A stretch of DNA of 20,635 nucleotides from CAYJAD01 sp964369995. Lineage in GTDB: Bacteria > Desulfobacterota > Desulfovibrionia > Desulfovibrionales > Desulfovibrionaceae. The translations under genes were made by a program, and so were the position numbers. Shown one piece after another: positions 1-5,958 of the stretch. The notes below the pieces were generated by a model. It did not search any database. It was not told the origin of the DNA and saw nothing but the letters and a program-made list of their open reading frames with translations. The stretch is taken from contig CAYJHH010000043.1 of NCBI GenBank assembly GCA_964369995.1, positions 1 through 20,635 of the forward strand. The letters are read 5' to 3'. Each line of letters begins with the position of its first letter. The stretch's first letter is position 1.

Positions 1-35
1 AATTCCACTGTAAGTACTGCCACAAGCATGTTCAT
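1..35 (-). CDS. DUF503 family protein, N-terminal fragment (runs off left end)
   Basis: Only the first 11 complete codons are in the window, read leftward from an ATG at 35-33. They give MNMLVAVLTVE, and the frame is still open at position 1. The hydrophobic start followed by LTVE resembles the first beta strand of DUF503 (YlxP-like) proteins. From family knowledge, these often sit directly after infB and before rbfA in Desulfovibrionales and some Firmicutes. A weak purine-rich stretch (AAGAGAA) lies about 8 bases upstream as a ribosome binding site. Strand and position, 270 bases downstream of infB, fit an operon continuation. The identification rests on very few residues plus synteny, so the call is tentative. 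Confidence 0.5.
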   Translation of the reverse strand, partial: MNMLVAVLTVE

Positions 36-52
36 GATGTATTCTCTTTTTT

Positions 53-291
53 ATGTGGGGAAAGGAAAATCCTTTTGCTAGCGCCAAAAAGGGTTTTCCT
101 TTCCCCACATCCCCCCTATCTTTTCCCAAAACGCGCTTTACTTGGGAAAATACAGGGTCTGAAAAATGTGTATTTTAAACAAAAAAGTGAAGAAATTTGG
201 TCTAATCCATGTAAAGCGCGTTTTGAAAGGGAGAGGGTGTGGGGGAGGGAAACTTTTTGGCGCTAGCAAAAGTTTTCCCTCCCCCACAAAG
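53..291. repeat. Composite inverted repeat of about 236 bp between infB and the DUF503 gene
   Basis: The left arm (about 54-141) and right arm (about 211-288) are imperfect reverse complements of each other. They share the core TTTTGCTAGCGCCAAAAA in opposite orientation (73-90 and 254-271) and a perfect 14-bp pair, AAAACGCGCTTTAC (128-141) with GTAAAGCGCGTTTT (211-224). Each arm is also a hairpin by itself. At 53-110 a 17-bp perfect stem ATGTGGGGAAAGGAAAA extends further through G-T and A-T pairs. At 238-288 the stem begins TGTGGGGGAGGGAAA. There is no good U tract on the minus strand, so neither hairpin is a textbook terminator for infB. A MITE-like or REP/BIME-like element, or an operon-internal RNA structure, are the main readings. 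No target-site duplication is visible. The short plus-strand reading frame across it (75-266) has no recognisable protein. Confidence 0.85.
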
Positions 292-305
292 TAATCAATG
301 TATTT

Positions 306-3300
306 TTATAAAGTAGCGGCTTCTTCGATGATTTCGAAAGCTTCGATGATGTCGCCCACTTTAATATCGTTATAGTTTTCAAGGCAGATACCACACTCAA
401 GGCCTTTTGGCACTTCTTTGGCATCATCCTTAAAGCGTTTCAAGGAGGTGGTTTTACCGGTGTAAATTACCACGCCATTGCGTAAGAGGCGTACTGGTGC
501 ATTACGCGCCATTTTGCCATCGGATACATAACAACCGGCGATGACGCCCACCTTAGGCACACTAATGGCTTCACGCACTTCAGCTTGGCCGAGGTATTGC
601 TCGCGCTGTACGGGAGCCAGCATACCTTGCATGGCGCTTTGCACATCTTCTTTAAGCTTGTAGATGATGTCGTAGTAACGAATATCCACATTTTCGTTTT
701 CAGCCACTTCTTTAATCTTGGCTGTGGGACGAATGTTAAAGCCGATGATAATGGCTTGCGAAGCAGAGGCGAGCAAGATATCCGATTCAGAAATGGCTCC
801 GGCGCCGCCGTGTACCACATTGATGCGAACTTTTTCCGTGCTCAGCTTATTAAGCGCTTCGGTGATGGCTTCCAAGGAGCCTTGTACGTCGGCCTTAAGC
901 ACAAGATTCAAGGTAAGGGCTTCTTGATCAGAAGCACGACGCGAGAGGAAAGTTTCCAGCGTTACTTTGGATTCTTTGGCTAAAGCGCGTTCACGTTGCT
1001 TCATGGCGCGGGACTCAGCAATACGGCGAGCCAGCTTTTCATCAGCTACGCATACAAACTCTTCACCGGCTTCAGGCACGCCATCAAAACCTTGTACTTC
1101 CACAGGCATGGAAGGACCAGCTTCTTTGACTTTTTTACCTTGGTCATTGAAAAGAGCACGCACACGGCCAGAGAAGACGCCACAAACAAAGGTATCGCCT
1201 TGATGCAAGGTACCTTCTTGAATAAGTACCGTAGCCACAGGGCCGCGACCTTTATCTAATTTAGCTTCTACTATGCGACCACGAGCTGGCTTATCGGCAT
1301 TGGCCTTAAGTTCCAGAATTTCTGTTTGCAATGCCACCAATTCTAAGAGGTCATCCAAACCTTGACGGCTCTTGGCAGAAACCATGGCGGTGATGGTATC
1401 TCCGCCCCAAGATTCTGCTTGTAAACCAAGCTCAGCCAATTCGCGTAATACGCGGTCAGGGTCTGCGCCTTCTTTATCCATTTTGTTAACAGCAACCATA
1501 ATAGGTACGCCGGCAGCTTTGGAGTGGTTGATGGCTTCACGGGTTTGCTCCATGACGCCGTCATCGGCAGCTACCACAAGGATAACAAGGTCAGTTACTT
1601 GCGCACCGCGAGCACGCATGGCCGTAAAGGCTTCGTGACCGGGGGTATCAAGGAAGACAATTTCGCCGCTCTTGGTGGTCACATGATAAGCACCAATATG
1701 CTGCGTGATGCCGCCGGCTTCACCGCTGGTGACGTTGGATTTACGGATGGCATCCAAAAGGGATGTTTTACCGTGGTCAACGTGACCCATGATGGTGACC
1801 ACAGGCGGACGTGGTAACATTTTTTCTGGGCTATCCTCTTCGGTGGGGATGAGGTAATCATCTTCCGAGAAGCCTGCCTTTTCTACTTCGTAGTCAAATT
1901 CTGCAGCCACAAGGGTAGCTGTGTCTAAATCAAGAGATTGGTTAATGGTAGCCATAATCCCAAGATTAAACAGAATTTTAATAATTTCGTTGGACTTTAA
2001 GCCCATTTGGTGCGCCATGTCGGCCACGCGAATGGCTTCAGTTACGCGAATTTTACGCTTAGCGGCCTTTAAAGGCTGGGTGGTAGAGGACGTATGACGT
2101 GTGTCCTTACCTTTGCGGCGCGATTTATGTCGGCTGCCCATGCGCTTGGCGTTTTCATCATCTTGACCAAAGCGGCTAAAGTCATCACTGCCTCCTGCGG
2201 GGAAGTCCACAGTGCGGCGGCCTTTATTGCGCTTTTTCTTGCTTTGTTCATTGCCCATACCGGGAGCGCCAAAATTCATGCCGCCGTCAGGACGTGGACC
2301 ACCGCCGGGACGTGGGCCGCCGGGATGTGCACCGCCTGGGCGTGCAGGACGTGGGCTACGCGGGGCGTCTTTATCACGACCATCTTGACCGCCGGGAGCA
2401 CCACCTGGGGCGCCGCCGGGACGAGGACGGAAATTACCACGATCTTGACCGCCAGGTCCACCATGGCCACCAGGACGAGGACCGCGATTTCCACCAGGAT
2501 GATGTCCACCGGGGTGATGTCCGCCTGTGGCGGCACGTGCAGCAGCTTCAGCTTTGCGCTTTTCCTCAGCTTCAGGGGAGGGGCGCGAAATAATACGCAC
2601 TGGGGTATGTGCTTGCTCTGGCTCAGGGCGTTTTTTAGGCGCACGATCTTTTTTCTTTCTGTCGCCTTGAGCCTCACCGGCTTTCTCTGCAGGCTTTCTT
2701 TCCGCGGAACGGGGCGGTAAAGAGGGAGCAGAGGAGCCTTCTGGCATGGCAGATGCGTCAGGTGAAGCGTGGGAAGCGGAAGAAGGGGCGCGCGTTTCTT
2801 CGCGTTCAGCCGAAGCAGCGGGAGCCGGCGCACTTTGTTCATTCTTTGCTGCGCTTTTGGGTTGCACTGGAGTGCTGGTTGCGCTCTCGTCGGTCACGGC
2901 GTTGGCGCTAGCCTTGGCAGATGCTGCGGACTCTGTGCTTTTTTCTTCTTGAGCTTCGGAGCTTTGGGGCTCTGAATCATGCGCATGAGGCATACTAATG
3001 ACGCGAGCTTCTGCAGGGGGAGTTTTTACCTTGGGGGCTTTAGCCTTAGCTTGGACTTCGGGCGCAACTGTTTGTGCAACTGTTTGTGCAACTGTTTCCG
3101 TGGCATCAGGGCTTACTGTATCAGCTACATTGGCAGGAGCTACGCTCTCTTCTGCGGCTTGATGCTCGTTAGCAACGGCATTTTTTGCCTTTGCTTTGTT
3201 AGCCTTAGGTTCAGGGGCGGGTTCGGCATCGCTATTTTTACGACGACGCACAATCACACTGCTTTTCTTTTGCTCGCTAAAGTGGCCACGAACACGCTCA

Positions 3301-3419
3301 ACTTGGTCCATAGCTACTGGACTAGAAGCATTTTTTGTTTCGATGCCAAGTGTTTGCAATGTTTGTTGCAATTCTTTAGGCAAAATATTTAGCTCGGTGG
3401 CTAAGTCTTTTACTGTCAT
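306..3419 (-). CDS. infB: Translation initiation factor IF-2
   Basis: GTPase that brings fMet-tRNA to the 30S subunit and promotes subunit joining. The ATG at 3419 gives 1037 residues and has a ribosome site (AAAGGAT) just upstream. An in-frame GTG at 3434 would overlap ylxR and is less likely. Order: an N-terminal IF2N domain (about 1-50), a long low-complexity linker rich in Ala, Glu, Pro and then Gly/His/Pro/Arg (about 60-430), a second IF2N-like region (about 460-510), then the GTPase core. G1 GHVDHGKT is at 545-552, followed by G3 DTPGHEAF, G4 NKMD and G5 SAK. The C-terminal beta-barrel and fMet-tRNA binding domains follow, ending near the stop at 306. The linker is much longer than in compact IF-2 proteins, which is usual for delta-proteobacteria. 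It lies one base after ylxR, so the two are probably translationally coupled. Confidence 0.98.
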   Translation of the reverse strand: MTVKDLATELNILPKELQQTLQTLGIETKNASSPVAMDQVERVRGHFSEQKKSSVIVRRRKNSDAEPAPEPKANKAKAKNAVANEHQAAEESVAPANVADTVSPDATETVAQTVAQTVAPEVQAKAKAPKVKTPPAEARVISMPHAHDSEPQSSEAQEEKSTESAASAKASANAVTDESATSTPVQPKSAAKNEQSAPAPAASAEREETRAPSSASHASPDASAMPEGSSAPSLPPRSAERKPAEKAGEAQGDRKKKDRAPKKRPEPEQAHTPVRIISRPSPEAEEKRKAEAAARAATGGHHPGGHHPGGNRGPRPGGHGGPGGQDRGNFRPRPGGAPGGAPGGQDGRDKDAPRSPRPARPGGAHPGGPRPGGGPRPDGGMNFGAPGMGNEQSKKKRNKGRRTVDFPAGGSDDFSRFGQDDENAKRMGSRHKSRRKGKDTRHTSSTTQPLKAAKRKIRVTEAIRVADMAHQMGLKSNEIIKILFNLGIMATINQSLDLDTATLVAAEFDYEVEKAGFSEDDYLIPTEEDSPEKMLPRPPVVTIMGHVDHGKTSLLDAIRKSNVTSGEAGGITQHIGAYHVTTKSGEIVFLDTPGHEAFTAMRARGAQVTDLVILVVAADDGVMEQTREAINHSKAAGVPIMVAVNKMDKEGADPDRVLRELAELGLQAESWGGDTITAMVSAKSRQGLDDLLELVALQTEILELKANADKPARGRIVEAKLDKGRGPVATVLIQEGTLHQGDTFVCGVFSGRVRALFNDQGKKVKEAGPSMPVEVQGFDGVPEAGEEFVCVADEKLARRIAESRAMKQRERALAKESKVTLETFLSRRASDQEALTLNLVLKADVQGSLEAITEALNKLSTEKVRINVVHGGAGAISESDILLASASQAIIIGFNIRPTAKIKEVAENENVDIRYYDIIYKLKEDVQSAMQGMLAPVQREQYLGQAEVREAISVPKVGVIAGCYVSDGKMARNAPVRLLRNGVVIYTGKTTSLKRFKDDAKEVPKGLECGICLENYNDIKVGDIIEAFEIIEEAATL
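3064..3099. repeat. 12-bp tandem repeat (3 copies) inside infB
   Basis: The plus-strand unit GCAACTGTTTGT occurs at 3064-3075 and 3076-3087; a third copy at 3088-3099 ends in CC instead of GT. On the coding strand this reads as repeated Thr-Val-Ala-Gln in the disordered N-terminal linker of IF-2. The unit length is a multiple of three, so gain or loss of copies keeps the frame. Confidence 0.9.
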
Positions 3420-3420
3420 T

Positions 3421-3648
3421 TTATCCTTTGTCACTTTTTACCCCTTTGCGCCTTTTCATTCCCGTTTTGTAGTGAAAAAACTTTTCCTTACAGGTTTCGT
3501 TTTTGCACACATAATACCCCCGTCCGGGTAGTATGGCGCGTGCATCTAACAACCATGTGTTTTCGGTGGTGATAACATGGCGCATCAACTCCACCTTGGC
3601 AAACCTTTGCCTACATACGACACACATGCGTATGGGCGTATGTGGCAT
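3421..3648 (-). CDS. ylxR: YlxR family RNA-binding protein (DUF448)
   Basis: Small basic protein of 75 residues of the YlxR/DUF448 family, which is found between nusA and infB in many bacteria. Family members bind RNA or nucleoid targets and have been linked to regulation; the exact role here is unknown. Visible signatures are the early CVVCR motif (residues 9-13), the central LPGRGYYVC segment, a further Cys (NETCKEKFF) and a Lys/Arg-rich C-terminus. The ATG at 3648 directly follows the TAA of nusA with no gap, so translation is probably coupled. A later ATG (residue 8) would remove only the short leader before CVVC. The stop TAA lies one base before the infB ATG. Confidence 0.93.
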   Translation of the reverse strand: MPHTPIRMCVVCRQRFAKVELMRHVITTENTWLLDARAILPGRGYYVCKNETCKEKFFHYKTGMKRRKGVKSDKG

Positions 3649-5064
3649 TTATGCTTCTGCCTCTGTAGTATCAGTGGCTTGTGTCATAGCTGTTTCTTGG
3701 TTCGTTTCGGCAAAATCTTGCGTAGCTTCTTGAGCTTCATCATGGTCCATGGCGCTTACTTCTTCTGTGCTAGGCTGCTCTATGGATTCTTCTACGATTT
3801 CTTCCATGGGTTCTGGAGCAGGAGCTACAGGAGCTAAGAAGGCAATGGCAGAGCGTAAATCAGCAATGCGAGCATCGCTCATGGTTAAATTCTTTGCCAA
3901 TTCTTCATCACTTGCTTGACGCAAGCTTTCAATATTTGAGTAGCCCGCCGCCACCAAGGCGTCCATGGACACTTCAGCCACTGAGGCAAGTTGCTCAAGG
4001 CCATGCCCAATGGCATTGGCTTCATTGTACCTGGTTTCGGTGAAAATATCTATTTTCCAGCCCAATAATTTGGCTGCAAGCTTAACGTTTTGTCCCTTGC
4101 GGCCAATGGCATTGGTGAGTTGATCGTCAGGAACGATGATTTCAAGTAAATTGCTTTCATCATCCACCACAATGCGTGATACCAAGGCAGGAGCCAGAGC
4201 ATTACGAGCATAGGTGGCAATATCAGCGCTCCAGATAACAATATCAATACGTTCGCCGCGCAATTCTTGTACAATGTTTTGAATACGCGAACCACGCACA
4301 CCAACGCATGCGCCCACAGCGTCCACATCGCGCTCACGGGAGAGCACAGCTACCTTGGCGCGAGAGCCCGGGTCACGAGAAACCCCCATGATTTGTACAG
4401 TATTGTCATCCACTTCAGGCACTTCGCGGCGGAAAAGAGCCGCCATATAGTCACGATGGGCGCGAGAAATAATAACTTGAGGGCCACGACCTTCGCGACG
4501 CACATCAGAAATGATGGCTTGTACGCGATCACCGCGCTTAAAATGTTCGCGGGGGATTTGCTCATCGCGGGGAAGCATGGCTTCGGTGCGACCAAGGTTG
4601 ATAATCCAGCCACCTTTATCTCGGCGTTGTACTATGCCGGAAACGATTTCGCCCACGCGGCTGATGTATTCATCATAAATGATGGCTTGCTCGGCATCGC
4701 GCATGCGCTGAATGATAACTTGCTTGGCAGATTGGGCGGCAATACGTCCTAAATCTTGCATTTTAATGCGAAAGCCCACTTCATCATCAAGCTGTACGGA
4801 AGGATCATGCTCACGAGCTTCTTCAAGTTCTATTTCAGAATCTTCATTGGCAAGGTCGCCGTCGGCCACCACTATTTTAAATTGGTAAACTTCAATATCG
4901 CCAGTTTCGTCATTGTAGCTGACTTCGATGATGGCATCTTCGCCAAAACGACGTATCATAGATGCTTTTACTGCGTCTTCGAGGGTTTCAATGAGCATGG
5001 TGCGCTCAAGGCCTTTATCTTTGCTGATTTGATCTATGGCTTTTTTAAGTTCTATAGGATTCAT
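3649..5064 (-). CDS. nusA: Transcription termination/antitermination factor NusA
   Basis: RNA polymerase-binding elongation factor that modulates pausing, intrinsic termination and antitermination. The 471 residues show an N-terminal polymerase-binding domain (about 1-125), an S1 domain (about 135-200, GEIVSGIVQ to GDRVQAIISDV), and two KH domains. The KH region contains VGVRGSRIQNIVQELRGE and NAIGRKGQNVKLAAKLLGW. A helix-hairpin-helix-like segment follows (about 370-415, MDALVAAGYSNIESL), then an acidic tail rich in Glu, Thr and Gln. The start is well supported by GGAGG, four bases before the ATG. It lies 44 bases downstream of rimP and abuts ylxR. The leader hairpin upstream of rimP would allow NusA to control its own operon; that is inference. 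Confidence 0.98.
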   Translation of the reverse strand: MNPIELKKAIDQISKDKGLERTMLIETLEDAVKASMIRRFGEDAIIEVSYNDETGDIEVYQFKIVVADGDLANEDSEIELEEAREHDPSVQLDDEVGFRIKMQDLGRIAAQSAKQVIIQRMRDAEQAIIYDEYISRVGEIVSGIVQRRDKGGWIINLGRTEAMLPRDEQIPREHFKRGDRVQAIISDVRREGRGPQVIISRAHRDYMAALFRREVPEVDDNTVQIMGVSRDPGSRAKVAVLSRERDVDAVGACVGVRGSRIQNIVQELRGERIDIVIWSADIATYARNALAPALVSRIVVDDESNLLEIIVPDDQLTNAIGRKGQNVKLAAKLLGWKIDIFTETRYNEANAIGHGLEQLASVAEVSMDALVAAGYSNIESLRQASDEELAKNLTMSDARIADLRSAIAFLAPVAPAPEPMEEIVEESIEQPSTEEVSAMDHDEAQEATQDFAETNQETAMTQATDTTEAEA

Positions 5065-5108
5065 GATGCCTCCGATGTATTCCCCAAAATGAGGTCAATC
5101 TACAATGA

Positions 5109-5747
5109 CTATTTTTCGTTTTTACGTTTTTTGCCTGGTTTTTCTGGCATAACAAAAATATGTTCGCGCACGACCTTGCGTACCATTTCCCAGCTTAGGC
5201 TTAAGGTAATATGGTTTTGCCCGTGATCCATACCAAGGGTGAAGCTTTCATCTTCAAGATTAACCGCTTCTAAAACGCCCTTGATTTTTTTGCGCCCGTG
5301 CAAAAAGTCTGGGGCGTCGGCTAAAAAGTCGTTAAGCGTTACTTCTAAGTTATCGCCCACAAAGCCGCGTAATTGTTCTAAGTGAAAGAACATACGCGAA
5401 AAGCCCGGAGTAGATACTTCCAATATATAAGCTGAGGAAAAAATATCTTCCACTTCCATGGTTAAACCCATGATGCGCGAAATTTCTGCGCATTGGTCAA
5501 TGGAGGCGGAAATACTTTTCATATCCTGCAAATCAGAAGCTTTTTGGCTTTTTTTAGCAGGGCTTTTTGTATCTTCAGGAGTAGATGGAGCATCTTGCTT
5601 TGTGTCTGTATAAGGGACATCCACATACACGCGCACCAAAGGGCGTCCCCCTTGGAGTAAGTCTATACCCCAAATTTCAAGACCCTTAGATGCCACAATG
5701 GGCTGCGCAATTGCGTGTAATGTTTCTAATAATTCTGGTTTTGCCAT
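5109..5747 (-). CDS. rimP: Ribosome maturation factor RimP
   Basis: Cytoplasmic factor needed for 30S subunit maturation, normally encoded directly before nusA, as here. The N-terminal alpha/beta domain is seen in LLETLHAIAQPIVASKGLEI and RPLVRVYVDV. The diagnostic central block is IDQCAEISR, followed by MEVEDIF, YILEVSTPGFSRMFF, and an SH3-like C-terminal domain ending in a Lys/Arg-rich tail. At 212 residues it exceeds the usual 150-170 because of about 35 Lys/Ser/Thr/Asp-rich residues inserted after VDVPY (about residues 45-80). The start ATG has GAGAG four bases upstream. It is the first gene after a probable promoter (5887-5915) and a terminator-like hairpin only 14 bases before the start codon. 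Confidence 0.95.
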   Translation of the reverse strand: MAKPELLETLHAIAQPIVASKGLEIWGIDLLQGGRPLVRVYVDVPYTDTKQDAPSTPEDTKSPAKKSQKASDLQDMKSISASIDQCAEISRIMGLTMEVEDIFSSAYILEVSTPGFSRMFFHLEQLRGFVGDNLEVTLNDFLADAPDFLHGRKKIKGVLEAVNLEDESFTLGMDHGQNHITLSLSWEMVRKVVREHIFVMPEKPGKKRKNEK

Positions 5748-5761
5748 ATTCTCTCAAGCAT

Positions 5762-5791
5762 AAAAAAAAGGGGGCCTGTTAAGGCCACCCC
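5762..5791 (-). terminator. Terminator-like hairpin in the rimP-nusA leader (possible attenuator)
   Basis: Read on the minus strand, GGGG-T-GGCC, a TTAACA loop and GGCCCCC form a GC-rich stem with one bulged T, followed directly by eight T residues. It lies 14 bases upstream of the rimP start. It could end transcripts of the upstream kinase gene. It also lies downstream of the probable rimP promoter, so it could act as an attenuator of the rimP-nusA-infB operon. Confidence 0.8.
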
Positions 5792-5820
5792 GTTGTGAAC
5801 ATTTGTTCTGCATCAGGATG

Positions 5821-5873
5821 GAGAAAGTAGCAAGAAGACAGAAGGAAGATGCGAAAAGTTAAGCCACTTTCTC
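5821..5873 (-). other. Second hairpin in the rimP leader
   Basis: GCCACTTTCTC at 5863-5873 and GAGAAAGTAGC at 5821-5831 on the plus strand are complementary over 11 positions with one mismatch (a G-U pair in one RNA orientation), enclosing a 31-base loop. The hairpin lies between the predicted promoter and the terminator-like hairpin, where it could be part of an RNA control structure. Confidence 0.5.
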
Positions 5874-5886
5874 GTAAAGCAAGCGC

Positions 5887-5915
5887 ACTCTACTACTCAA
5901 AAAAAAGCCTGTCAA
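5887..5915 (-). promoter_or_regulatory. Sigma-70-type promoter for rimP-nusA-ylxR-infB
   Basis: On the minus strand a perfect -35 box TTGACA (5915-5910) is followed by a 17-base spacer and TAGAGT (5892-5887), which matches four of six -10 positions. A transcript would begin near 5880 and carry a leader of about 130 bases before rimP. Confidence 0.65.
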
Positions 5916-5958
5916 GCCTTTTGTGGTAACCTTTTCTCTTTGCGTGTGGAAAAAGAAA

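Noticed and set aside
75..266. 63-codon plus-strand open frame
   Set aside because: It lies wholly within the composite inverted repeat and translates to a low-complexity, non-protein-like sequence without a ribosome site.
2094..2720. 208-codon plus-strand open frame opposite infB
   Set aside because: It is antisense to the Gly/Pro-rich IF-2 linker. The Ala/Thr-rich translation is a by-product of codon bias.
4267..4752. 161-codon plus-strand open frame opposite nusA
   Set aside because: Antisense to conserved NusA KH and S1 coding sequence, with no recognisable family.
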